59,865 nucleotides of DNA from Pilasporangium apinafurcum (GCA_001600495.1 BCKE01000051.1:249516-309380); one strand, 5' to 3'; shown: positions 20,908 to 30,995, counted from the first letter of the stretch. Made by a program: numbers and translations. Notes: generated by a model from the letters alone, not told the origin.

Positions 20908-21714
20908 ATGTCAAGTTTACGACGTAATCTCAGTCGCGCACGATGTCACCATATCGACTGCGACAAATTCGCGCAGACCAAAGGGCTTTGCAAGGCGCAT
21001 GGCGGTGGCACGCGTTGTCGTGAGCTCAATTGCCACAAATTGGCGCAAAGTCGAGGTTTATGCATCGCCCACGGTGGTGGCCGTCGTTGCCAAGAAGAGA
21101 ACTGCCAGAAGCTTGCACAAAGCAAAGGTTTTTGCATTTCACATGGTGGTGGACGGCGGTGCAACTTGACCAATTGCAAGAAGTTTGCCCAAGTCAAAGG
21201 CCGCTGCAAAGCGCATTCGCGGCTCATCGAAGTGCAATCGCATGCTCAGCAGCCTATTGAGACAAAGCCATGCTCACCGTTGACAATGAAGCTAAGCATC
21301 GACTACCTTGTCCACTCTTGCGACAGCATCAATGAAGACAGTCCTACTATTGGATCGCTGCCACCAATGACGCAATTTGTTCTCCCTACTGAGCGGATCT
21401 CGCGGCGCTACTCCGTGGAGGAAGTCGTCAATCCGTTCCAGCGTGTACCGGACATGAAGCCTTGTGATGACATTCATCGCCTTGCACTTCAACCAACTGC
21501 TCACCCTGAAACTTCGTTTCTTGATCCCAAACATGAGACCATCCAGTTACAGTCTATTACCATCAACTCCACTGAGCGCGTCCTCCCAATACGCCGCTCT
21601 TTACTTTCGTTTCTGGAAACGCATCAGTCAAAACTACCAGTGGTAACGACTTCGATGTTGATGCCGCCATTATTTCCACAGCGAATGCTCCCACGCTTAG
21701 ACCAACTCCACTAA
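20908..21714 (+). CDS. WRKY19-like Cys/His-repeat protein, copy 2
   Basis: The protein has 268 residues starting MSSLRRNLSRARC. It carries the same four C-x4-C-x9-C-x2-H units as copy 1 (residues about 10-100), with cores KFAQTKGLCKAHGGG and KLAQSRGLCIAHGGG. Downstream it shares SIDYLV, SRRYSVEEVVNPFQRVPDM and RRSLLSFLETH with copy 1. The two genes are therefore a tandem duplication whose repeats and tail motifs have been kept while the linkers diverged. Role unknown; the conserved C-terminal motifs suggest a shared partner. Confidence 0.8.
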   Translation: MSSLRRNLSRARCHHIDCDKFAQTKGLCKAHGGGTRCRELNCHKLAQSRGLCIAHGGGRRCQEENCQKLAQSKGFCISHGGGRRCNLTNCKKFAQVKGRCKAHSRLIEVQSHAQQPIETKPCSPLTMKLSIDYLVHSCDSINEDSPTIGSLPPMTQFVLPTERISRRYSVEEVVNPFQRVPDMKPCDDIHRLALQPTAHPETSFLDPKHETIQLQSITINSTERVLPIRRSLLSFLETHQSKLPVVTTSMLMPPLFPQRMLPRLDQLH

Positions 21715-21965
21715 ATGGAAGAGCAGGTGATTTCTCTAAAACTAAGATAGTAGACCACCTATTTAAGTGTCCAAGTCCAATGTAGTATAGCAATAGAGTG
21801 CGGATACCATTGAAGAATGGTACATGAATAAATAGCATCATCTAAATGAAAAATTGGTTTTCTTTCTGTTCCAGTACCAGCCGTTTACAAAGATCAATAG
21901 TGTGGACAACTGCATCCTAAAGTGAATAGGATAGTTGCTCCTAATACCAAATTTAGATTTTAGAG

Positions 21966-22433
21966 CTATTGGGTAGTCTGAACAAGCGTAGATTCTTTGA
22001 CGAAACATCGGCCCACAAATCCCATGGCAGCCATGTCGTAAATGTCTACAGAGACGTAGTTAGAGACATTGCATCTAAAGCGATACGTTTCAAAGATTAG
22101 AACTGCATTTTGACGTGGTAAGCGCGGACGTGTAATCCATTCAGATAGCCAGCCGTCTGGTTCTATCGTCTTTTTGTTGAAGTTGTCATAAACAAAATCC
22201 TAAGAAAAAACGCAAACACTTTTACCCTTTTCAGCTAGAGAGTGTCCCTGCATGTGAAGCTTCAGAGATAGACAATGTCCTGAGAGATCTGCTTTGATGA
22301 GCCGTTTCACACGAACATTCTCAAATCTTGCTCCATCCCTGTGTTTTGCTTTATGTCTTTGGTCATATCGCCTATGATTGCCAAGCACAATATAGTCGGA
22401 CTGTTCATAAAATTGACAGAGTCCATTGCTCAT
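21966..22433 (-). CDS. Unknown protein, two in-frame blocks separated by a stop or a small intron
   Basis: From an ATG at 22433 the minus strand is open to a TAG at 22202-22200. The same frame then continues for 77 codons, DFVYDNFNKKTIEPDGWL onward, to a TAG at 21968-21966. The TAG at the break sits in TTTTTTCTTAG, a typical splice acceptor. A phase-0 intron beginning GTTCGTGTG or GTGCTTGG in the first block would remove it. Alternatively this is a pseudogene with one stop. Neither block matches a family I know. It lies just downstream of the transglutaminase gene on the same strand, after an AATAAA near 22435. Confidence 0.45.
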
Positions 22434-22547
22434 TTTTTATTGAATACACACAAACCTACAACGCCATCGCGAAAAAACAAACATACAAAAGCAATTCTCC
22501 TCCTCTACATCTACTCTCTCGAGCTATGGAAGAGTCGGTAAATACGC

Positions 22548-25115
22548 TCACCATTGTTTGTGTGGATGTTGCGAAGGTGATGGCACCTGATTGTGGCTTC
22601 GTACGATGCCTGAGACCGCACCGTCGACCCGACGTGCATGACGCGCATGTCTCTTGAGGAAGCACGTGCCGCCACGTCGGAAGCGTACGAAAGTATAGGC
22701 ATTGCAGTGTTTGACAGCTGAGCAGGCTGCGCAGCAATCGCCTTGATTTTTCGTTTGTAAAATCTTCACATTTTGCCCAAAGTACCCGACACCATCTTGA
22801 GTTTGACTGCATTGAGAGGAAGATGGTGGCGAAGTGGGTTGTGATGTGGGATACGCGGAGCTGGTAGGCTCTGGTGTTGCAGTCGGCACTGGATATGGTG
22901 ATTCAGTGATCGGCTCTTGGCCTGGTTCGTCGGTAGTAGGGTTAGGCTCAACGGTACCAGGTTGCTCTGTTTGGTCTGGTGTTGGCTTTTGTGTTGGTGT
23001 CTCCGTTGGAGCTTGAGTTGGACTTTCAGTTGGAGCTTCGGAAGGAGTTTGAGATGGCTCTTGTGTTGGTCCCACTGTAGGTTCTATGGTTGGTGCTTCA
23101 GTAGGGCTTTCAGTCGGTGCTTGCGTTGGTCCCTGCGTTGGGGTTTCAGTTGGAGCCACTGTTGGGGATTGCGTTGGGGATTGCGTTGGGGATTGCGTTG
23201 GGGATTGCGTTGGTGATTGTGTTGGAGATTGTGTTGGCTTCGCCGTCGGAGTCTCAGTTGGCGATTGAGTTGGGGCTTCTGTTGGGGACTGCGTTGGTTC
23301 CTCAGATGGAGATTGACTTGGTTCCTGTGTTGGAGTTTCCGTTGGCTCCGCTGTTGGTTCTTGCGATGGAGATTGTGTTGGCTCCTCTGTTGGAGTCTCA
23401 GTAGGCTCTTGAGCTGGTTCCTCTGTTGGAGCGTCTGTCGGTTCCTGTGTTGGTGTCTCAGTCGGTTGCTCAGTTGGTGCCTCCGTTGGTGCCTCCGTTG
23501 GTACTTCGGATGGGGTCTCGGTTGGAGTTTCAGTTGGCTCCTCAGTCGGTTGCTCAGTTGGGGCCTCAGTCGGACTTTCAGTTGGTGCCTCAGTCGGACT
23601 TTCAGTTGGCTCCTCGGTTGGAGTTTCAGTTGGCGCCTCTGTTGGAGTTTCAGTTGGCGCCTCGGTTGGAGCTTCAGTTGGTTCCTCGGTTGGAGTTTCA
23701 GTTGGTTCCTCAGGCTGGTGCGTGATAGGGAAATCTACACATCTAGAGGAAACGTCCAATAGTTCACTGACGTCTTTATAGCTCAAGCCGATATCCGTGA
23801 CCGCGCTGATATCCGGGCGGCCCGTAGGGAACCACAAGAAATCAGGATGCTCCTCCATCGATTCGCCGACCCACTCACCACCCAAGATCATGTATTCATC
23901 ATCCAGTTCCAGCAAGTACGTGTAGTCAGCACTGGCCGTGAATGAATCGACAAGACCAGTTTCGACTAACGGTCCATTGGTCATGGATTCGACAACCCAA
24001 TGGAATTGCATGTGCACGTAAGCGAGCTTCGTAGCGGCATTATTAAATGGGTAGACGCTTGTGCCAAAGTATTGCTGAGATCCCGTGGCCAAGTCCAGTT
24101 CTTGCATCTCCACGATCTTAAACCCTCGCACCGGTTGGTTCCACACCTCAGCACCAGCAGTGACATCAACAATGCACGACTTGTTGAACTTACCCATGAT
24201 ATTAGTGATTGCGATGTGGAAGAATCCTGCACCCAAGTCACGACGAGCAGCGTTTGTGAATCTTCCGTAGGCATCCTTGCTGGCAGGGGAATCTGGTCCA
24301 TTAAACCGCACACCAGTGAATACCGTCTCAATTTCAGCACCATCGTAGATTTGGGTGATTAGTGCCTTGATGTCAAAGACCTCAAAATACACTCCATCTT
24401 TCTCAACACCGCAACGCGGCTCTGGTTCTAGGATCGCTGCGGGTGCCCACGCGTGACAGATACCAAACCAGCCAGGGATGCAGTAGCCACGGGACTCTCC
24501 CTCACGAATACTACAAATGCTGCCGTCGTTTAAGCTCGAGCAGTCGCTTGTGGAAGTGCATTTGCGGCGTGAGCTTTGTGAGAGTACGCCAGATGTGCGG
24601 GAGACTTTGTCCTTAAACTCTTGTACGTCTAAGCCATAGGCTGTGGCGTATTTCTCGGCGGGACTTGGGTCATTGCCGTTCCAACGGTAGTTGATGCCGT
24701 CCATGTATACAGGCCAGTAGCTGCTCGGCCAAGGCGCGGGTAAGAACTCGGCCGAGTGGAAAGCATCAGTGTTAAGCACTTGGAAGTTGCGCTCTAAAGT
24801 TTCGCCAAAGAACTTCTCCAGTCGGTCCAAGTCCGTATTGGTGGTTTCCAAGACGCGCGTGGTGGTAGTTGTCGTAGTAGCGTTGACGTCCAGCACTTCG
24901 ACCTCTGGCGTGTAAATGCGATAGGCGACTGAGTCGCTCGGGATGGCGGCGCCGAACGCTGGATGCTTGTGATCAAGTTCAACGACTTCGTTTCCTGTGA
25001 CGGTGACAGGATTCGTCTCCAAAGGGGCACCATATGTGGTCTCGAAGCGAAGAAGGAGAGAGGTGTAGTAACACGCAGCGGCGGCTGCGTAAGAAGAGAA
25101 GGTGACCGCGCGCAT
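22548..25115 (-). CDS. Transglutaminase-elicitor protein with Pro/Thr repeat stalk and PAN/Apple-like C-terminus
   Basis: The protein has 855 residues. The N-terminus has a hydrophobic stretch that could be a signal peptide. Residues about 105-460 match the oomycete transglutaminase-elicitor family: YWPVYMDGINYRWNGNDPSP, then GICHAWAPAAILEPEP, where the Cys in ICHAW is the likely active-site Cys. VWNQPVRGFK at about residue 323 corresponds to the Pep-13 segment known from Phytophthora GP42. Residues about 468-728 are tandem xPTx repeats. The last 90 residues contain a six-Cys module (GVGYFG, CCAACSAVKHCNAYTF, GTCFLK) that looks like a PAN/Apple domain. The family cross-links wall proteins and is a known plant-recognised pattern. 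The repeat stalk and PAN end suggest cell-wall attachment (inference). Confidence 0.9.
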   Translation of the reverse strand: MRAVTFSSYAAAAACYYTSLLLRFETTYGAPLETNPVTVTGNEVVELDHKHPAFGAAIPSDSVAYRIYTPEVEVLDVNATTTTTTTRVLETTNTDLDRLEKFFGETLERNFQVLNTDAFHSAEFLPAPWPSSYWPVYMDGINYRWNGNDPSPAEKYATAYGLDVQEFKDKVSRTSGVLSQSSRRKCTSTSDCSSLNDGSICSIREGESRGYCIPGWFGICHAWAPAAILEPEPRCGVEKDGVYFEVFDIKALITQIYDGAEIETVFTGVRFNGPDSPASKDAYGRFTNAARRDLGAGFFHIAITNIMGKFNKSCIVDVTAGAEVWNQPVRGFKIVEMQELDLATGSQQYFGTSVYPFNNAATKLAYVHMQFHWVVESMTNGPLVETGLVDSFTASADYTYLLELDDEYMILGGEWVGESMEEHPDFLWFPTGRPDISAVTDIGLSYKDVSELLDVSSRCVDFPITHQPEEPTETPTEEPTEAPTEAPTETPTEAPTETPTEEPTESPTEAPTESPTEAPTEQPTEEPTETPTETPSEVPTEAPTEAPTEQPTETPTQEPTDAPTEEPAQEPTETPTEEPTQSPSQEPTAEPTETPTQEPSQSPSEEPTQSPTEAPTQSPTETPTAKPTQSPTQSPTQSPTQSPTQSPTQSPTVAPTETPTQGPTQAPTESPTEAPTIEPTVGPTQEPSQTPSEAPTESPTQAPTETPTQKPTPDQTEQPGTVEPNPTTDEPGQEPITESPYPVPTATPEPTSSAYPTSQPTSPPSSSQCSQTQDGVGYFGQNVKILQTKNQGDCCAACSAVKHCNAYTFVRFRRGGTCFLKRHARHARRVDGAVSGIVRSHNQVPSPSQHPHKQW
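22960..23715. repeat. Pro/Thr-coding minisatellite inside the transglutaminase gene
   Basis: The stretch is built from 12-base units encoding xPTx tetrapeptides (EPTE, APTE, SPTE, QSPT). An almost perfect run of at least five units of GTTGGGGATTGC (plus-strand reading) lies at about 23163-23223. All reading frames on the plus strand are open across it, which creates long false frames. Unit number is likely variable between strains. Confidence 0.85.
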
Positions 25116-26738
25116 CTTCCAGTAGGTGAGCAGCTACAATAAGGAAAAGATGCAATGGAAGCGGTAGAAGGCAAATTGCAAAGTGATTAAATTGGCGGTG
25201 ATTGAGATGTGGTCATCCATGTGGAGAGGTAAACACGCAGGACAAGAGAGAGACAGAGACATCGTGGAAGCATCTGTCGTATGCAATGAAAGCGCAAGGG
25301 AAGCGCGCTATTTTACAGGGTATAAGTAGAAGCGGCGGGCAGTTTTCTCCTAGCGGTCCAATGGTGGCTTTAGCGCTAGAACAGATGGGTCATTGGATGA
25401 AAAATTTGTTGTTTTCGCCAGATGGCATCCGTGTCATCTATTTGATATACTAGTAAAATGGCTTGTCACTCAAAAGTAGCAGTTCATGAACAGCAAAAAA
25501 GAAATGGTCTTTACTCTGGATGAATCCATTCAGAATATGCCGCCGGCCTGTGCTTGCATTAGTACCACAGAAGGACGCGTATGGGTGCAGTGTTATTCAG
25601 TCAAAGGATGCTCCGTATACTTTTAATTCCCACTGTCCCAGCTACTGCATAGACAAACCAGGAGACCATGACACAGGAGGTTGAACCATGCGTGAACGTA
25701 AAGGCAGTCGGGGTTTGGATGCAAGTCAGACAGTCTGGTAAACCCATCCAACATTGACTGGATACCCGTCCTTTGACATTTTTTACTGTTTGAGACTACA
25801 ATACGTGCTCGTTTGTAGTAGACGACTGAAATGGATGGTGACCAATACTGGATGAGAAACATGCGTCATTTCGAGTTTTGTCGCATGGATTTCTGTGGCT
25901 GCCATGGCGACGGCCACGCACGCCAAGCATCTGTACTTACATGACCGTCAGACATGGCAATGGGGATTGATGAGCTAGTCAGCTCCAACGCACTATCCAT
26001 TCTTTTCGGTAGAGCGCAAGTATTGTTTTCCACTTTTTGTATCATTCGCTGGAGTGACACGCACATTTTTGCTACAGCTAACGAATGAGTCTGCCTCGCC
26101 TTTACTTCTAAAACGTATAGCAGCGTATTTTTTTGTCGCATCCATTCCAGTCGAACGATGGCTGGTACGCTACATTGTGACTGTGTGGTCTCGTACGTTG
26201 TGGCAAGCATTGAGTGTGAGTACAACATGAGCAAGCTAGCGCTAGCGGTCTATAACACCATTCTGGATATAAACTTTGCTCTACATTCTCCTTTACAAAT
26301 CAAAGCCTGATATCATCCGTGGGAACAAATTAAATCGATCCTGACCAATCTACTTCCTTGTTATAAATCTTTTTGTTGATATCTGTTGCTACGCATAGAT
26401 CTTCACACCATATTGCATGAATTGGACGGTATTCATTTGGTCCATCATTCTTATTCTGCAGTTCATGGATCTTTTTGAACAGATTAGTAATGTTCGTGCA
26501 CAATCGTAAAGCTCTGCTCGAGGATATTACATGAAAGGACCAGTCTAACAACACAGGAATACCAATGAGAAGCGCCTGAACACCCAGAATATCGCTACCA
26601 ACATCCATCAGCGACTTTAAAATATCTTTTTTCGAAAACAGTCACAATCTAATATTTATCAATAGTTTCTCAATCTTGAGTACATAATTAAGGAGACAGC
26701 AACACACGTAAGACCACGACTGATATACCATCTCCCAC
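25116..26738. other. Intergenic region with decayed or unrecognised coding stretches
   Basis: The first 300 bases should be the promoter of the transglutaminase gene. At 25856-26230 the plus strand reads through as a hydrophobic protein interrupted by one TAG (25976-25978), including HYPFFSVERKYCFPLFVSF and ASIPVERWLVRYIVTVW. The antisense strand is also open (25866-26234). At 26330-26608 the minus strand encodes 92 residues with a hydrophobic start (LLIGIPVLLDWSFHVISSS). None matches a family I know. These may be pieces of a decayed membrane-protein gene or unplaced exons. Confidence 0.35.
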
Positions 26739-28106
26739 TCATGGAACATACGTCGGTATTTGCTCCTCAGAAGCTGTCGCAACTTTCTTCTCGCTGTTGG
26801 CGATTGCTTTCGCCGCGCGTTTCTGATAAATACGGTGAAGTATGAGCGAACGAAACATCGAGCGGTGCTGGCGGATCAGCTGATTCAATCGAATTTCGCG
26901 TTTCGTGGTCGGTAACGCTTGGATCTTCGTCAACGTCGAAGCCATGCGATCCCCCCAATGTAGCCATTCGTCGTAAACATTTGCATCTGTTGGTGCGAGC
27001 TGTTTCCGTTGCGACCGCTGTTTCGCCATCTCCCAAGGCCAATCAATCGAGTAGCCACACAAGCAGCTCACGGCGTCACAACCATCGACCTTGACGAGTG
27101 TCACATGACAGCCTGGACACTGCAATACACAGTCGTCTTCAATGAAGTCATTGCACTGGCCATCGTGATGCACACTTGCTTTGCATTTGAAACAGACGAT
27201 GGCATTACAGCACCGCGTGTGCGTGTTTGGATGCAAAAAGAGATGTAATAGCAACAGCGTTGCTCGTCGTTCATCATCTTCAATCTGTGGCAACAACAGC
27301 CAAAAAATCTCCTCGGCGTTCTCTTGGAACGTGGCAAAGATAAACTCGTACAACGCGCTCGGTTCTTCCAAATGGAAGCAAAATGCTTCGCAACGGCGCT
27401 GTAGAGTCTCCATCTCTGCAGCCTGTGATCGAGGTAGCTTAATAATTGCACTTTCGGACGACTGAGTCATTGGCAGCATTGTATACTCAGTGTTATGGCA
27501 ACACGGCGACTGAAACCCGCAGCTTTGCTTGCAAAGGATCTCGTACTTGTCCAATACATGCGAATTATCGTACTTCCAGGTGTCGTCATCCGTCACTGGT
27601 GGTGCTTCTGTTTCTGGTGGTGTTGCTGTTTCTGACGGTGTTTCTGTTTCTGGTGTATCTCCATTCGCCGTCGATGGCGAAGGAGCGGTCGCATGGGCAA
27701 GAACTGGTTTCGTTTGCACATATTTTTGCCACTGAGATTTATTCAGCAATGTTAAGCAGACTGGACAGCGCACTTTCGGTAGCACACCGGGGTAGTACGA
27801 GTACACCATCGCGGTCAAGTGCTGCACCACACATAACTCGCAAAGTTCCGCCTGGCAACTGTCACCACAGATTCGCATGATCGCTGCTTTCTTCGGCACA
27901 ACGTCCATACAGATCTGGCAAATCACGATCAAATGGTCTTCGTCTTCTGGCTGCTCTACTCGTTCTCCGGTTGCTCTGTTGGCTGAAATGGGTTCATTTT
28001 TCGGAAATTGTAGTGTGAGGTCGACATCAATCAGTGGGTCGTCTTCCACTTGAGCTTCTTCATGCGGTACAAACGCGTTCTCGTCGTTTTCTTCTGTGCC
28101 ACCCAT
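26739..28106 (-). CDS. RBR-like RING protein, probable E3 ubiquitin ligase
   Basis: This is a single exon of 455 residues starting MGGTEENDEN. A RING-like Cys/His cluster starts at about residue 63 (CQICMDVVP ... CELCVVQHL ... VRCPVC). A Thr/Glu/Pro-rich linker of about 40 residues follows. A Cys pair cluster (CKQSCGFQSPCC) and, about 90 residues later, a second half (CCNAIVCFKCKASVHHDGQC) look like a split IBR. A RING2-like motif CPGCHVTLVKVDGCDAVSCLCG lies at about 330-351. In RBR ligases the Cys in the DGC...C segment of RING2 carries ubiquitin. Function as a ligase is inferred from this order. Confidence 0.75.
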   Translation of the reverse strand: MGGTEENDENAFVPHEEAQVEDDPLIDVDLTLQFPKNEPISANRATGERVEQPEDEDHLIVICQICMDVVPKKAAIMRICGDSCQAELCELCVVQHLTAMVYSYYPGVLPKVRCPVCLTLLNKSQWQKYVQTKPVLAHATAPSPSTANGDTPETETPSETATPPETEAPPVTDDDTWKYDNSHVLDKYEILCKQSCGFQSPCCHNTEYTMLPMTQSSESAIIKLPRSQAAEMETLQRRCEAFCFHLEEPSALYEFIFATFQENAEEIFWLLLPQIEDDERRATLLLLHLFLHPNTHTRCCNAIVCFKCKASVHHDGQCNDFIEDDCVLQCPGCHVTLVKVDGCDAVSCLCGYSIDWPWEMAKQRSQRKQLAPTDANVYDEWLHWGDRMASTLTKIQALPTTKREIRLNQLIRQHRSMFRSLILHRIYQKRAAKAIANSEKKVATASEEQIPTYVP

Positions 28107-28487
28107 GGTTTATGTGATTCAGATAGCGCGTCCTGGAGAATAAAGGAATGGACGAAATGCTATGCGTTTTCTCTCTGATGGGTCTCTTTCTTTCTTCCAG
28201 ATTTTTTTTGAAGAAAAGAGGAAGGTACAATACTGGTTACAGAGTGAAGGTACATTGGAAAATGAGTGAAGGTGGATTGGAAAATGAGTGACGGTCATTT
28301 GTACCTGCATGAAGACACACGTTATTTGATCATAATGCAGCACTGATACAAGCTACGTAGGTTCTAGGGTCATGATTCCAAATCCTCCTTCTTCTCAAGA
28401 GAAATCCAACGAATCTGTAGTCATATATTTATATAATGGGGACCACAATTGATACAAATACAATCCACGCTATCTAGTTTGTTTTAC

Positions 28488-29942
28488 CTACGAAGGAACC
28501 AAGTAAGGCGTGGCTGTGCTCTTATATCCTCCAGCAGCAGGCGGAGTCAAATCGGATGGTCCTTTCATGGACATCACATCAAAATTCACATCGGCAAAAA
28601 AGTCTGCTTCGTGTAGCAACTCAAAGAACTCCTCATCCATGTCGTCAATGCTCTGCTCACTATCAAACATGCAGAACCATGTGAGTGGGATGGAGATCAG
28701 ACAGATTCCTGCAAAGACGTAAAACGCTCCGGAATATCCGAAATGCGGATTCGTAGACCAGATACCAAAACCAAACGAGCCGATGGCTGCGCCAGCTTTG
28801 CCACAAGCAGCCGAGAACCCATGACAGGAGCTTCGGATCGGAGTAGGGAACATCTCTGTGGGCATCACAAATGTTGACATATTGGGTCCAAAGTTGGAGA
28901 AAAACAGCGCCAGACCATACAACAAGATGAATGCGATAGGATCTTTCGTCAAATCGTGCCAGAGCGTCGCCAGACATAGAAAAATGACCGTCATGAATGC
29001 AAAGCCTTGCATTTGAATCGATTTCCGACCGATCGAGTTGATGAAAAAGACTGCAGCGTAGTATCCCGGAAGTGCCATAAGTGCCACGAACATGTTCTGT
29101 GTGGTCACGACTTGTAGCGATAGGTTATCGACACCGATGACGGATAGTGTCGATGCTGAGAACATATTTTGTGCGTAAAAGACAATATCGAACAGGAACC
29201 ACGTGCCAGCTGTGCCCAGTAATCCCCACCCGTAGTTCTTGATGATGAACCAAATACTCACACGTTTGACGCGTCCACCGTTACGTTGTGCCTCGATCTT
29301 CCGTCGCTCTTGCACGGCTTTGTAAGCGATCGTTTCTTCAGCTGTGATACGTGAGTAGCAGACAATTGTTGCTGGTAACACGCCAATTCCGAAAAGCACA
29401 CGCCAGATGATCTCGAGCTTGACTGGATCGTTCGTGCCTTTGGAATCATTTGCCAACAAGCGAATGAGCAGATTGCCTAGCACTGCCGCTGTCAAGGAGC
29501 CAACGCCCTGAAGTGAGAACGTGAGCGCCACGCGCGTGTTTCGTTGGGAAACCGAAGAAGCGTCTTCCACCATCGTTGTCGCCGCCAATGGATACTCTCC
29601 GCCAATACCAATGCCCAGTAAACCACGGGATATGACCAGAAACCAGAGCGTGCTGCGTGGTGAACCACCGTAGGCACAGGCACAAAGCACTTCGCCAACG
29701 ATGAGCAGCACACACGTAGCGACCATATTGGCTTTGCGGCCGTAGATATCGCCTAAAACTCCGAAAAACAACTGTCCAACAGCAGCGCCGATCAATGCAG
29801 CGGCGGAGACTGCAGATTTCATGTGCGTATCGTAGACATCGCTGCCGTATAATTCAGTGAGCACGACATTGACGACGTTCATGACGAAGAGATCGTACGA
29901 GCCATTGAAGAAGCCCAACCCGCGTACGATAAAGTTCTTCAT
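28488..29942 (-). CDS. Phosphate transporter, MFS PHT1/Pho84-like, copy 1
   Basis: The protein has 484 residues and 12 predicted membrane segments. The sugar-transporter-like loop GDIYGRKAN lies after segment 2. The segment 4 signature GIGGEYPLAATTMVEDAS corresponds to the PHT1 motif GGDYPLSATIMSE. The C-terminal MPTEMFPTPIRSSCHGFSAACGKAGAAIG is typical of the family. It likely imports inorganic phosphate with protons at the plasma membrane. It diverges at about 75-80% from the other full copies by eye and is the parent of the truncated copy at 31.0 kb. It ends 40 bases from a GAATCT-poor spacer and runs opposite to the next full copy. Confidence 0.85.
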   Translation of the reverse strand: MKNFIVRGLGFFNGSYDLFVMNVVNVVLTELYGSDVYDTHMKSAVSAAALIGAAVGQLFFGVLGDIYGRKANMVATCVLLIVGEVLCACAYGGSPRSTLWFLVISRGLLGIGIGGEYPLAATTMVEDASSVSQRNTRVALTFSLQGVGSLTAAVLGNLLIRLLANDSKGTNDPVKLEIIWRVLFGIGVLPATIVCYSRITAEETIAYKAVQERRKIEAQRNGGRVKRVSIWFIIKNYGWGLLGTAGTWFLFDIVFYAQNMFSASTLSVIGVDNLSLQVVTTQNMFVALMALPGYYAAVFFINSIGRKSIQMQGFAFMTVIFLCLATLWHDLTKDPIAFILLYGLALFFSNFGPNMSTFVMPTEMFPTPIRSSCHGFSAACGKAGAAIGSFGFGIWSTNPHFGYSGAFYVFAGICLISIPLTWFCMFDSEQSIDDMDEEFFELLHEADFFADVNFDVMSMKGPSDLTPPAAGGYKSTATPYLVPS

Positions 29943-30990
29943 CTTTGTCTTGCTTTCTCTCTTTCTCCTTTTTTTCGTGGACTACGAGATGTGGTTTAGA
30001 AGTACCGAGTAGTAGAATGGACACAGAAAAGAAAGTAAGTAGTGGTGGTAACACATAGAGAACGCTCCTATGCTCGAGACGAAAGATTCGTGTCGCCAGT
30101 ACTGGTACTTTAGAGGGTGAGTCTGTTTTGTGAAGATTCAAGTTTTATAATTGACTGATGACCAACCAAAAGCAGGAAGAGCGGAAAAGCATCATAACTC
30201 CTCGTGTTTCAATGAAAATAAACGCGCCGCTTTGCGGGTGGCAAAACGGACTCAGCGAACAGCATCGCAACGCGTAGCCCATCGTGCAAATTGGTGGTTA
30301 ATCGTTCATGGCGTTGCGAATTCTCATGCCGGGAAGCTTTGCATGTTTCTTTTAACGTGTTCCTTGAGATCGAATCTTGCCTGACTAGCACAGGGTGATG
30401 TGGCAATTTTGCACAGTGCTACAATGGCCAAGTCCACTGTACAGTATCGGTGGCCAAGTGGCTATAATTGCAATTACTTATTAGCGGTTATCAAATGCTA
30501 CTATCACAATAGTTAAGTACAGTTTCATTTAGCCATTTGCGTGGTTATCGCCATGCTAAAGTTCGGTGCAAACCAGTTTTGGGTCGAATGAGACCCAAAA
30601 TAATAAGCATTACATCTAGACCACATATGTATTTGAAATTCATCAACTATAACAAATGAATCTTCCAATGCTAGTCCTCAAGACCCCGGCTCATCTACTT
30701 TTGCTCCGAATGCTTTCCGTTACATCGCAATTCAAAGCGCCACATCATTCGTATCATCATATCCTTTGCAATCAATATACAGGATTAATTATTCTTTCAC
30801 TTTTCCCGGGACGCTAACAACAGTGTAGGACAAGGATTTAACTGCTATAAGAGATTTTTAGAACGATCCTTCGCCAAAGTCTTTGTTAATAGTTCTTTTT
30901 TAGTTTCACAATTAACGAGATGGTGAAGCACATACGTTCACAATGAATCAACTACCTTTTGTTCACGGAGCCGATGTCAATATTTGCTCC
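29943..30990. other. Intergenic region upstream of transporter copy 1
   Basis: The left part is the promoter of copy 1. A stretch at about 30683-30713 (CCCCGGCTCA ... TTTTGCTCC) recurs in diverged form at about 31776-31806, on the far side of the truncated transporter. No gene is recognisable. Confidence 0.45.
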
Positions 30991-30995
30991 TCACA

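Noticed and set aside
22834-23762. Long plus-strand open frames opposite the transglutaminase gene
   Set aside because: They are produced by the 12-base repeat, which leaves all frames open, and translate to Gly/Val- or Trp/Leu-rich monotony without any start context or domain.
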